Source: Saururus chinensis (Eukaryota; Streptophyta; Magnoliopsida; Piperales; Saururaceae). Taken from it: 64,000 nt of DNA. Where the stretch lies: assembly GCA_035235625.1 (NCBI GenBank), contig CP141140.1, forward strand, positions 43,705,351-43,769,350, read 5' to 3'. Position 1 is the first letter of the stretch, and each line of letters starts with the position of its first letter. A program made the position numbers and the translations under genes. The notes beneath the pieces were generated by a model. It was not told where the DNA came from. It saw only the letters and a list, made by a program, of their open reading frames with translations, and ran no database searches. This document shows, one piece after another, positions 46,051 to 58,398 of the stretch.

Positions 46051-46963
46051 TTAATTTTAATATATAAAATTTTTGTCATATGTATTAAAAGAGAAATAAA
46101 ACTTTTTTGAATCAGTTTTTTTAGTCTTCGTGTTTAGTTTTCAAATAAATAGAATAAAAATTATAAATAATATAATTAAATTTTAGAATTTTGTACATAG
46201 TGGGACATATGTTATAATACATAGTCCTCAAAATCTTAAGCTAAAAAGATTAATTGAAATTTAGGAGCTTTAATATTCATGATAGTATTATATGTATTGT
46301 TAATTTGATTGTCTTAGTACTTACTTTAATAATTCAAAATCTACTACTAAGTTAAGTTAAATGTATAATATTATAGACTTATTATTAAATTACTATGAGG
46401 TAGTAATATAAGGTAGTTAATGATTTAAATTCTTTTACAAGCTAAATGATATTTGATATTTAAGTTTTACTTAAACATGTTATATTAATATTTGCAAAAG
46501 TATGGCTTGCATAAAGATGATAGAGATAGTTGCATATATAATTTATCTTGTGTTAGTGGGACTGCTATTATCACCTTTGACACTTGAAAAATGCTATAAT
46601 TTGAAATGAAAAATATAAGAAAAGTGCAAGGTTACGAGAATTATGAAAAAACCAAAATTAGCAAAATCAAAAAAGTAGAAAAAACCAAATATTAAAATAG
46701 GTAGAAGGGCATAAAATTATAAATGCAAACTACACATTGTATTGAAACATTTGATTCTTGTTTTCTCAATGGACTTATTTGTCATGTACTTAGATAGGAA
46801 TAATTATTTATTATTATATTATCCATTGATATCTTAAAATGAGTTTTAGAGTGATCATAGTAAAGTTATTTACTTTATGCCAAGCACATTGGCATGTCTT
46901 ATTAATATGAGTTTACTTGTTTGACTTTTCTATATTTTAGTTGAGTGACTAATGAAGTTACAT
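46051..46963. other. intergenic, no gene recognised
   Basis: About 0.9 kb, very AT-rich, no coding or repeat structure recognised. Confidence 0.4.
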
Positions 46964-49773
46964 TGAGCACACCTCCTACCCAAACTGGCTAGAAAGTGCA
47001 CCAACATTTATAAACCCAAGACCCAGGATAGATCAAAGTACATAGCCACCGCTTTGTACAAAAGCAATAATTGAAAAAAAGTAAAGGATATTAAACATAA
47101 GCTATTAAGCATATGCATATGCATGCTTTCACACATTTGGATTCATAGTCATAAAGGAGTCTCAAGCCTTCAAAATCATAAAATTAGTCCATAACTTTAA
47201 AAAGGAAGACTTTTTCTCTCTCAACATAAACACATAACTATAAAGTCTCAAAGTTATATCACACATCAACTAATAACTATTAGTTGTTGATTATTTATCC
47301 TTTCTTAACATCTTTTTAGTCTTCGCCTTCTAAGAAAAATAAGTTAGCCTGAGTATTTATGGTGCACAATCATACAGAGGATCCCAAAGGGGTAGCTAAA
47401 ACCAAAACAACACAAAAGGGTGAGCATACCCTAATAAGGGTTTGAAAACACGAAGCTTACATTAATACCACAAAGCATAATCTCAACATACATAAAATAA
47501 ACCTCATGCAATACTAGTGTTAATATCACAAGAATACATCAAATCTCTTACACAATATCAGTGTAAACACTTCAACCATGTATCAAATTGACTACACAAA
47601 ACCTGTGTAAATATCTCAATAATGCATCATATTCTTTACATAAAATTTATGTAAATATCTCGATCAGGCATCTAGTTCCCTACACAATGCCTGTGTAAAT
47701 GTCTTGATAAGACATCTAGTTCCCTACACAATACCTGTGTAAATGTCTCAATAATGCATCAAGTTCCTTACACAAAACTTGTGTAAATATCTCAATAGTG
47801 CATTATATTCCATACACAAAACCTATGTAAATATTACAATAACGCGTCAAATCATACAATAAAACCTGGTTCTTGAAGATACTAAATACCTGCTTACCGA
47901 GTATTCCAAAGCATAAAATACCAAAAGTAGCATGCTTACATGGTATTTCAAAGCCGAAAATACCAAAGGAAACTTGGCACCCCTGTAAATCGGGAATGCC
48001 CCTAGTTCTCAACTCAAGGAGAAATGGGCCCTTTTGGAATGGAAAATCATGCCCTTTTAGACATAAAAGCCCTTTTGAAATGGACAACTAATTCATTCAA
48101 AACATGATATTGCTAATCCAAAAAAACTATGGCTAACCATAGTAAAACACGGTTCATGGCTAATTGTGGCTAAACATGATTTAGCAAATGATTTTTATGA
48201 TGCACACAACATGATTTATACATGAGTAAAGTTATATGCAAACATTAGTGGTCATATTAATAAACAATTTCATGATGCATGGGGCATGATTCATACGTGA
48301 ATAACATTAGTTGCATGCAAGCATTCACACTATAACATGGTAATGTTTAACTAGTTACATATAAGTGGCATAGTAAAACCATCAAAATCTACGTAAAAAT
48401 TAAGTACATAAGTCAAAATTTGTATGGACAATTGATCGGGCCTTGGAAACAATAAACAGTAAGTTTGGGCAGGGACAGATCAACACTAAAATGCAATCTG
48501 TAAAAAGGTAGGCCAATCAATCGGCCCAAAGGGGCAATAGATCGAGCATGTTGCAAAAGTGAAGAGTAGAAAATACTAACATTCTAGATTGACCGGCCCT
48601 CAGGGCAAGCAATCATACAAGTGCAGAACTGCAAAAAATTTTGATTTTTTTAAGCAAATACAAGTTTGATAATCTATCAAAACATCATAAAACTTTGTAT
48701 AACTATCATCTAAACATTAGATATGATAAATCCAATATAACACATGCACATGCTTCTCAAAATAGCATCAAATCTTGCATGCAAAGGGATCAAAGCTCTT
48801 ACACACATCATGCATTAAGAACATGATTAATCACATAATTCATGGTATAAATGTCAAGTAAAACATCATCAAGCAAAAACCCCTTACCTCTAATCAGTAG
48901 AGAATATCTTCAATTTCCTCTCAAGATCAAGGAATCCCTAATAAACAAATTAGGTTTTATTAGCCCTAAGCAAAAACCATACCTTTCCACCAAATAGAGA
49001 ATCGAAGCCACTATTAACAAGAGAAATCAAGCATTTCCTTGTGTCTATCAAATCCCAAACATGAATCACAAGGTTAGGAACTAAGAACAAAATTCTAAGG
49101 TTGTATAATGTGGGTAAAAGAAAGGACTTCCAAGAGAAGAAGATATGGAAATGAAGAACATGCAAAGATGATATGTGAATCAACCCAAAAACTTAGAAAA
49201 GCATGAAGTAGAATCATTTGGACTCACCTTGGATGAAACAAGAACACATGCAATCCCATCAAGAGAAGAATATATGGAAATCAAGAAAATGCAAAGATAG
49301 TATGTGTATCAACCCAAAAACTTAAAAAATCATGAAGTACAATCATTTGAACTCACCTTGGATGAAACAAAAACACATACAATCCCATCAAGAGAGAAGC
49401 TAGAGAACATGCAACAATGAAATCTCAGCCATCTCAATGAGGGGAGTAGGCCAAGTTGGCTATTTATACTAATAAGTGGGTAAGTAGGCTTTCTTGGGCG
49501 CAATTAAGGAACAAATGGAACCCATTTTGAGAATTTGTTGAAATGAATCCGACAAAGTTCAAGCCCATTTAGCAATCCAAATGGGGGTTGGTGGCCCAAG
49601 AATTGGTGGGATGACTTGGATGGTTGTGGGTCCTATAGTGGGGCCCACTTCCTCAATATAAGAAAATGTATAGAAATTATAACAAATCATATGATAACTT
49701 TGTGGTTTATGCTAGGCACTAATGTACTCTATGAGTATTTCCACCTAACAACTACGATAACACTTCCGTCACA
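46964..49773 (-). mobile_element. long LTR-like sequence, copy 2 (inverted)
   Basis: Complement of the family at 947-6184 without the nested insertion. Shared landmarks are listed there. On plus it runs from about TGAGCACACC (46964) to CCGTCACA (49773), so on minus it reads TGTGACGG...GGTGTGCTCA. A TATA-like TTAGTATAAATAGCC on minus lies near 49460-49475. No coding region. The flanking 5-mers do not match, so the ends are approximate. Confidence 0.5.
47543..47860. repeat. minisatellite, 44-bp unit, about 7 copies
   Basis: Unit is TGTAAATaTCTCAATAATGC followed by atcaagttccnTACACAaaacctg. Each unit carries the palindrome TTACACA-N5-TGTGTAA across its junction. It lies inside the LTR-like sequence, and three diverged units occur in the other copy near 5300-5420. 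Confidence 0.8.
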
Positions 49774-50049
49774 CCTTAGGTAAATCCCTGGTAAAATCTA
49801 TCCAACTAATTCTCCACCAAAAAATTAAAATAATACAAAGAAATTTCCTACTTATTCCAAACCATCAACACAACAAAATCTAACAAAACTATAAAATTTT
49901 CAGGTCTCAAATATTGTGTATAAATTAATCATGGGTAATTGTGTTCATTCAAGACCTTGCTATATATTTTCAACACAATTAGTTTTCTATAAACTTTGAC
50001 TTTTCTTGACTTTAAAATCTTCAATTTGTTAAAAAAATTTATGTTTTCT

Positions 50050-50051
<2 letters not shown>

Positions 50052-50112
<61 letters not shown>
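50052..50112. repeat. (TA)n microsatellite, about 30 units, then (TTC)5
   Basis: Uninterrupted TA dinucleotides for 61 bases, followed by TTC repeats to about 50130. The ORF reading through it (IYIYIY) is an artefact. Confidence 0.97.
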
Positions 50113-50114
<2 letters not shown>

Positions 50115-50130
50115 CTTCTTCTTCTTCTTT

Positions 50131-52271
50131 CCTTCATATTACCTTTGTCTATTCATGACAAAAAGGGAAGAACTAATTAAATATAACTATGCAAACTTGA
50201 GGAAAGAGATAGTTACCAATAGCTTGAAAAGAAAAATTGAATTGATTGATCTTATCACATTTTACTTGGACATTTAAATTATGTGTTTACTTTTTTGGAT
50301 AGTGTTATGCGGGTATGTTCTTGTTTGGTGATGTGCAAGTTGATTATAGGTTGAAGACCATACCATATTAGAATTTGTGAGTCATAGATTAAAGAGGAGA
50401 GTCATATTCAAGTTGGATAATCTGATTCAGCTTGATTTATGTACTATAGAGTTGTAATTTTTTTCTTCAAATTGATAGGTCGTAGTGTATTGTCATGAAA
50501 TAGACAAAGGGGGTAATTATAAGAACATATGTTGTCATATGTATTGTATTGGCTTATTTTACTATCAAAATAGTATCAAATGTTGTGTAATTTGAGTCAT
50601 AGTATTGTTGAAGATCACATGATAAAGATGAAGCAGACTCAAGAAGTATTTTTGACATGTAAAAATAGGCACACACATCACACTCACATACTTGAGAGTT
50701 ATGTGAATTTCAGTTTATAGTGCAGAAGAGTGTAGAAGCCAATTGAATGAAAAATGTGTTTTGATTCATTAGGGATCAATCTCTAATGAAGGCTCGATCA
50801 ATTAACCTTGAATATTGTTCAAAAAGTTCTCCACAAAGATGAAAGATTGATCAGTGTTGGTTTAGTATGATTTTGTAGCAGTGAACGATCAATTGTTTTA
50901 TCAAAGGATCCATCAGCTGCATGTATGCATTCAAGTAGAATTGGGAATGTTCAATTGCCTTATGGTATGATCGATGTCTTTAAAGTTTATGTTCTTGAAA
51001 TAGGCTATTTTGAGTGGAATTAGATACCTATTCTAAGTAAAACTCCTTAAGCGACTTTGGGGTCTATAAAAAGGGGTTTAAGAGGAAGGTATTTCTCTCT
51101 TGAATTCAAGAGTAAATTAGCCTCATTGATCATAAACCTTGACAACAAAAATCAAAAGAGTGAATTGAGTTGAGTGAAAGCACAAAACAGTTGAAGGCAC
51201 TAAGTGAGTTACTTGGAGATTAACTAAGAATATCAAAGGGAAAGGATAATTCATGCCAAAGGGACTTGCATTGAAGATTTGAATTTGTCAAAAGTAAAAC
51301 AAGGTAGTGAAGACTAAGCTGATGCAAATAAACAACCAATGGTGGTCATACAGCAGTTTAGAGTAGTCTTGGGGCCAGCCCGATGAAGAAAAGAAGAGAC
51401 TTTTTCTTTATAAATGGGTAACTTTGTATTTGTTTTTACATATTGCATATTAATTTTGACAGAGGGTCCCATGGTTATTCCAAGCAGGATTTCCACATAA
51501 AAATTTTCTTGTGTTGGTTGTTGCTTTGATTTGCATGTGTTTTACTAAACACAGAAATTTCACTCATAGGATAAAAAACAAAGTTTGATTTTTATTTTGA
51601 GCAAGAAGATATTACTTTTAGTTTAATTGCAAACTAAGGCACTTTATCTTTCATGGTTTGCCAATGGTTCAAACCAGCAAGACATAGTTTATGTCCATTG
51701 AAAACTTGCATGTTAAATCAATTAGATATGTATACTTAACAAGTAGAAGAAATACCTTATGACATCAAAAACAACAAAAAATAATGCAACCGGCAAAAAT
51801 CACAAAATTTACAAGCTACATATTGAACACTTCTTTAAAAACACAATTCCTCATGACACCTACTAATATTGTCTTCGCAAAAGGTTTCATCAAAATCTTA
51901 GTTCTTGACTTAGATGTACCCCTTGAAAAAGTAAAATATAATTAGCTACGCAAAAAAAAAAGGCTCAGGTAAGTACAACCTTACATTCTAGATGGTATGA
52001 CATTGTGCCTTGTTGAAAGTCATTGCGAATGCCAATCAAATTAGAAATTTCTTCTATTTAAAACGAAATTGACACTTTTTGTTATCAGCTGGCGTGAGAG
52101 GTATCCTTGGTAAAAAGAACATCATTTCTTTTATGTTCACTTGAGGAAATCCTAACATGTTTCACATTTTTTTATCAACTTCATGTATACCATCCTTGAC
52201 TCATTACATAGACCATTTATATAGTCTAGATTGCATAAAAAATAATTGGACAATTTTCCTTTATAACCAAT
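50131..52271. other. intergenic, no gene recognised
   Basis: No coding region recognised. A TATA-like GTCTATAAAAAGGGG at about 51062 followed by TTCTCTCTTGAATTCAAGAG could mark an old LTR promoter, but no LTR ends were found. Confidence 0.3.
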
Positions 52272-53995
52272 TGTGATGGTTGCCATTTTAAATGTATAAT
52301 GAATATCATGAATTCCGTCAGACACATGTATATTATTTTCACGCAACTGAACGTGATGGTTGTCGATGCATATGACACACAAAAGAACATCGTAAAAACA
52401 AAAAAAAATATATCGGAGTGATTACACAGCCAAAAAAAAATATAAATGTCAAGTTCACATAGCATGATAAAAGTTAATACATGCCTACGACCACTGTGCA
52501 TAGAGCAGATAGTTATGTGAAATTGAGGCACATCATTCCTCTATATACCAGTCACAAAAATAATTATAGACCATATTTGGAGCAATATTCATATAATTTA
52601 GCCAGAAAATTCTTCTTCTCTTACTTCTACTTCAGTATTAATCCCTACATAGTCTTGGAGTGGGTGAGTATTTTTATATTCAGTAGGTCATCGTGTTAAT
52701 ATCTAAAGTAATGCTAAGAATAAATTCATGAAACAATTGAAAACCTTTTTTTTTTGCCTCAAAACAATTAGTTCAGGAAACAATTTAGTAACACAATTCA
52801 AAAATCGGCAATTCGTCTGATGACGATCAAACCAATAATCGTGACCCTCGACACTCATGGGAAATTGAGAGGCCCATTTTAGCGAGGAGTTTTCCCATGA
52901 TGATCCACACCCTATGTGCACACCATTGCAGATTATATTTCTCGGCAAGTATCAAGGAGCTATGCTCCAATAGTTTTTGGTCTTATGCCAAATAACTGCC
53001 CATCAAAACAATAGTTTTTGGTCTCATGCCAAATAACTACCTGTCAAAACAATTCAATATTTTCCAAAAATGCAAACAATAAAACAATGCACAATATTTC
53101 ATAGTCATAATATTCTTCAAAAAATAACCCAAAAAAGCAGGAATGGAACAAGGATAAATTAGAAAAAGTAAATATACGGGCAATGCATCAATTTGGACCT
53201 TAAGACTCCCTACCTCGAACTTGAAGTGCAAAATTCGGAATTGAAAAGGTCTCAAATGGAAAAATTGAACCCACCACCGTGTCTGGCACGCTTGATTTGG
53301 CTGGAAATGGCTCTTGAATTGTCTGATTCAGACTCTTAACAAGGGAGAAATGAGGGAGAGAAGTTTATGGAATGTGTAGAAGAAAGAATGGCATGCTGAG
53401 CCTATTTATAGCCTTGATGTGCCGCATAGTGTGTGACGCGTCAATGGGAGCGCATCGCGTGCCTATTACGAGTCTTGCCACAGTGTGACTTGTGTCGGAC
53501 ACGTGGCATGACTCATGTCGAACACAGATCGTGTGCTCTGCAATGCGTCGCAATGGCACGTCCCGTAGCATGGCACCCATCGCGACACAAATGCATGTCC
53601 CATGCATGTTCGCACGCAGAAGGCATGCCGTCGCACGCCGCTGTGAATTTTTTAATATATTATTTTTTTCAAAGTTTTCAAAAACTTTAAATGCGTGTAA
53701 CTTTCTCTCCAAGACTCTATTTCATGCATTCTTGGTACCGATGGACTCGTATCAACAAGCCCTACAAAACTATACCACAGATAAGGGGGTTTTGCTACAC
53801 TTTTCAAGTATATCCCACCTATGTAGCACATTTCTTGAGGTCGTAACTTCCGGCCCCTATGTCCGATTTATGCAATTCAAGTATTGTTATGCTTATTTTT
53901 CAAAGTTCTTTTATAAACTATATAAAAATCTAAAAAACAATCTAAAATTACTAAAACTCAATATAGAATATCATCAGAAATTCAGGGTCGTTACA
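52272..53995 (-). repeat. 3' LTR of the chromovirus, 1,724 bp
   Basis: On minus it starts TGTAACGACCC (53995) and ends ...CAACCATCACA (52272). TATA box GGCTATAAATAGG (minus) at about 53400-53412. The first 560 bases on the plus side match 63470-64000. Confidence 0.85.
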
Positions 53996-54012
53996 ATTTA
54001 CCCCCTTAAAGA
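53996..54012 (-). other. polypurine tract of the chromovirus
   Basis: Minus strand TTCTTTAAGGGGGTAAAT immediately before the LTR start. Such tracts prime plus-strand DNA synthesis. Confidence 0.7.
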
Positions 54013-54059
54013 AAATTTCGTCCTTAAAATTTAACTCTTTCCATACTGAATGAATCTTC

Positions 54060-55250
54060 CTAGATATCTTCCATTATTACACTTTCTAATTCCCACATTG
54101 CTTCCTTCGCGACGTGGTGTTGTGGTAACACTTTTACCAATGGAACATCATTCTATCCTAAGAATTTTATCTCAATTCTATTTCTTATGATCCCTTATAA
54201 TAATTCTGATTTGAAAACAACCCTAACTAGGTAATATATTCCTAGTTGCATAGGTGAAAACATTAGTACTCGCGTCCCATACTATGAGGATAGAATGGTT
54301 TCTCAGTCATTCCGCAACCCTATTACATGCTTACATAAGATTGTTTCCAATTCCAAACTAATCATTCTCCACCATATCAATTTTTTTTTGCATGATCTCA
54401 TACTTGTATTTAGAAAAAGTGTCTTCAATACTAGCTATCATGACCTGAATTTTTAAAACCCTTTTCAAAAGTATGAATGATAAATCCCGAAGAAATCATT
54501 TAAACCAAAACAAATCATTCGTCTAATTATCTAGATCATAATAACAGGGGTTTGCAACTACAAATACCAAATCATATTCTTAGTATTATGCAATTCCAAA
54601 AAATCAAAAAATAGGCACATTTTTCTAAGCACAAGTCCGTTATCAAGGAAAATTAATTGGCTCTTACATTCAAAATTTCTTTATAGGTCACTTCTCTAGT
54701 TCACGACAAATCTATAACATGTTTTCCAATGTCGGAATGGTCCTCTCATATTGCTCTCCGTTTGCGAGTGGAAGGCTGTACTAAAACTGAGGTTATTACC
54801 TAACTCCTTTTCAAAATTATAAATTAACTCAACTATCACTATTTGATGGAATTGTCAACGGCACTCCATGTTGACTCATGGCTTTCGTTATGTGTATCTT
54901 TGCCAAACAATTAATCATTGTGTCCTCCTTAGATATAGGAATGACGCATTCTTGTGAGTCACTCCACTCTAATTCAAATAACTTCATCACTATACAATAT
55001 TCAGGACAAACCTAAAATGAAATCTCCAAAATTTGATCCCCTCTCCATTCTAAGATTTCAATCTATTGGAAGGTACCAGAAGGCTTCTTTTGAATCTAAA
55101 GCTGGTAATAACCCAATTGGAGATCAATCTTTGATCTAACATGTCATCAATCCTTGGCAAAGTGTGCTTATTCTTAAACGTTATTCTATTCATCATCCAA
55201 TAATCAATGCAAAGTTGAAATGATCCATCCTTCTTCCTCACAAACAAGAA
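54060..55250 (-). pseudogene. chromovirus pol remnants: RT start, integrase core, chromodomain-like end
   Basis: RT start at 55050-55250 ([16 protein letters not shown], then PRIDDMLDQ). After a short YYQL remnant the sequence jumps to integrase core pieces near 54838-54880 (QHGVPLTIPSNSDS) and 54750-54790 (STAFHSQTES). Near 54078-54150 is IPLVKVL-QHHVAKEAMWELE, the chromodomain-like C-terminus. RT palm, RNase H and the integrase zinc finger are missing here, and many stops are present. Confidence 0.7.
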
Positions 55251-55260
55251 TGGTGTTCCC

Positions 55261-58215
55261 TATAACGCCCGAGATTTTTCATACATTTTCCTTAAAATTC
55301 ACGAAAAAGTTTTGCAATATAATGTCTGTAAATCAGAGGAAAAATGATGAAATCAAAACCTGATAAAAAGTTTATAATTTAAAACACTAAACATCAATTT
55401 TCCATCTAAATATTTCCATCATAGGGTCAAACATCGTACAACCAAAGCAAATATCCTCAGGCGCTACTCGAAAACACACGTACGACTAAATTGTTATGAT
55501 CATAGACTTTAAATACAAATCTCTCCCAAGCATCTCTGAGTGCAAGTCCCATAATAGTCCACGACTAATCCAACCGAAAGTTCAGAATATATAAACATCT
55601 TAAAGTCTCGTCTCACCCAATACAACAGATTGTGGCACAAATAAACTCGCAGTAAGTCAAGCATATACCTGAGTCAATGGGAATCAATCCACCGCTGAAA
55701 TGAGCATCCATCTCTGGGAGCTCTCCGCACAAACCTGCAAAACCTCCCGTACAATGGGGCTAAAAAGTAGGATGATGAGTATTTTCATACTCAGTAAAAA
55801 AATACCCAGTAGGGAAAACCAAAACAGTGAACTCACTAAGTTCATAAATACATGCGTTCATGCAACTCAAATATGAAGCACATAGGCATAATATAATCGT
55901 AATCATGCACATATGCACATCCATAGCATAGGCAAATAGCCATCATACATACATATGTCTATCACATATACGTATAACATACACATACGGTCATACATAT
56001 GTAGCTTACAAACATGCTCACTAGCCATCACTAGTGCATACATACACATTTATACATATGTCAAACATACACGCTAGCCATCACTAGCACATGCATACAT
56101 ACGTCAAACATACACGCTAGCCATCACAAACACATGCATAATCCATACATACTCCAAACATACACGCTAGCCATCACAAACACATGCATAATCCATACAG
56201 ACTCCAAACATGCACGCTAGCCATCACTAGCACATGCATAATCCAAACATACTTCAAACATGCACGCTAGCCATCACTAGCACATGCATACATACGTCAA
56301 ACATACATGCTAGCATCACTAGCACATGCATACACATACGAAGCTTAGCAACAAACACGCTAGCCATCACTAGCACATACATACATTCAACATACTTACA
56401 GCTAACATGCATGTCATATGCATTTCAACATACCATATAATCATGCTTACATGCACATCATGCAATCGGATCGTTACTTAACATCCAAAGCATGGAATCA
56501 TACAATCCTAGCATGCTGCTACTAATTCAAAGCATGCTATCATGAAATTACGAGTTCAAATCTCCCCTACCTCGTAATCATGACATTTGATGGCGAGCAC
56601 ACGATGGTGGCGACGTCGGCAGCAGAGTTGGCAGTCAAAACTGTTGCCTGGCTGAGAGAGCTGTTGTCCCGAGGATTTTAGGAAGTGCTGGAAACAATCA
56701 CGGCCAAACAAGGTGTCAGAAGTCAATACGGCAACACACTAGGGTGGCCGGGAGAAATATCGTGCCAACATAAGTGGCGGTGCGACTAGAAGTCGATGGT
56801 GTACTCACTGAAGATCGGCTGATGGCTAAGACGTACTCGGCCAGCCGCAAGACATCAAAATCAGCTGTGGACAGCACCCAATGGCGACGATTTCGCATCA
56901 ACAAGGGCCCACATAAGGGCGGAGAGTGTGGGGCAACGCTCGAGGATAAAGGAAGGGTGGAGGAGGGCTATGTGTCAACTCCACTCGGTGGCAAAGCCAA
57001 CCGATGGTCAGGTGGCGCGAATGTGGCTCCTAAACCCAAAAGCACATGTGTGGCCACTTGCACACGCGACCCAAAGGGGCGGGGGAGAGGGTTGAAAGGA
57101 GGCGACCCAAGGCCCACAAAAAGCCAACAGGGCCAAGGCCCTAGCTGTGGACAATCAATGCGGTGACATCGCCGATCACCACCCACAACCAATACCCATG
57201 GTGCAGGCAGCTATGCATTTTGCACGGTATAGGGCAATGACAAGCGACCCATTCCGAGCAAAAGAATAATCGGGCCAAGTGGGGCTGACCCTCACTGTCA
57301 CCAAGCCGGGGCAGAGCCCATAATGCCAAATGGCCCATAACTCGCCGATGGCAACGACCCGAGGCGCACCCAAAGCGTCTAATCGGGCGGATCAAGGCAA
57401 TAGGGTGGAGGTGGGGTCAGAAACGATAAACCCCTACCGACATCGAGTCAAGGTAGGCTGGACGGAGTCCTACCGGTGACCGGACAATGACCGGAAACAC
57501 ACCGGCATCCAAAAAATCCCACAGACAAGGAGATGGAAATAGAAACAAAACCCGACCAAAGGGCCAGTAGCTCACCATAGAGCGAAGAAAGCATGGTGGC
57601 AGCTCTAGCCAGCACCTATGGGTTCCTAGCGGCCAACTAAACATAAGTCTAGTTGAGGGCGGCCGCAAACGACATCAAAATCGTACACCCACAGTTCAAA
57701 AAGGGATTGAAGGAGAGAAAAACCCGAAGAAAAGGTCAGTACCTCATGGAGGAGTGAAGAGGCCATGGCGGCTCTCATAGCCGGTACCTACAGACTTGTG
57801 GCGGTGAGGCAAAGTGGATCCTGACAAGAATCGACAGAATCCGAAGTCGAAGGAGGGAGAACAGAGCGACCGGAATCAAGCTCGGGTTCTCACAAAATGT
57901 TACTGGACGTGAAAACTTTTCTGGAAGTCGCTCTGTGGAATCCAATCTTTGGATTGATTTTTATATAAAATCTTTTTAATTTTTACATCTACATCTCTAA
58001 CATGCGTTCACCCACCGGTTAAGCGTTGTAGCTCCAAAATTCATGTTGTAAGCACACAGCGAGGCCTACGGCCTGCGACTAAACCCCACACCTGACTCTA
58101 CGTGTATAAATATGGCATAAAATATATAAATACGAATATGCCAAAGCGTCACATTTTTTCGCCGAAAATGACCAGAAAAATTCCAAAAAATCGTAGAAAA
58201 ATCAGGGACCTTACA
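55261..58215 (-). mobile_element. nested solo LTR, 2,955 bp, TSD TTCCC
   Basis: Flanked by TTCCC at 55256-55260 and 58216-58220. It interrupts the chromovirus RT sequence between the Pro-Leu-Gly codons and the following Thr-Pro, so the empty site is clear. On minus it starts TGTAAGGTCCC and ends CTCGGGCGTTATA (expected ...TACA; G/A change). TATA-like TTTTATATAAAAATC on minus near 57960. The GC-rich stretch 56600-57700 has long frames in several phases but no protein family I know. A minisatellite is at 55990-56400. Confidence 0.87.
55990..56400. repeat. minisatellite, ~46-bp unit, about 8 copies
   Basis: Unit is CACGCTAGCCATCACTAGCA followed by CATGCATACATACGTCAAACATA, with one or two unit types alternating (CACAAACACATGCATAATCC). 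Inside the 2,955-bp solo LTR. Confidence 0.88.
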
Positions 58216-58398
58216 TTCCCAAAGGTGTTACACTAGGTTAAAAGAAACCCTTGTCAAGAAGTTTCTACAACCCGCTCTTTAGTTCTTTCATCTCAGTGGG
58301 TATCATTAGATAAGATGCCTTCATAATTGGTGCGACTCCTAGCTACAAATCTACACTGAAGTCAATCTATCTCTTGGGTGGTAATCAAGGCAAATATT
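58216..58398 (-). pseudogene. chromovirus pre-RT segment
   Basis: Minus reading gives LP-LPPKR-IDFSVDL, then MIPTEMKELK and LLDKGF-PSVTPLG, the segment just before the RT start at 55250. It is cut off by nested solo LTRs on both sides and has several stops (TGA, TAG, TAA). Confidence 0.78.

Noticed and set aside
49996..50277. ORF with repeated Ile-Tyr residues
   Set aside because: It is the translation of the (TA)n microsatellite.
56774..57668. Overlapping long ORFs on both strands
   Set aside because: GC-rich LTR sequence gives open frames in several phases at once. No recognisable protein, and the borders of the solo LTR enclose it.
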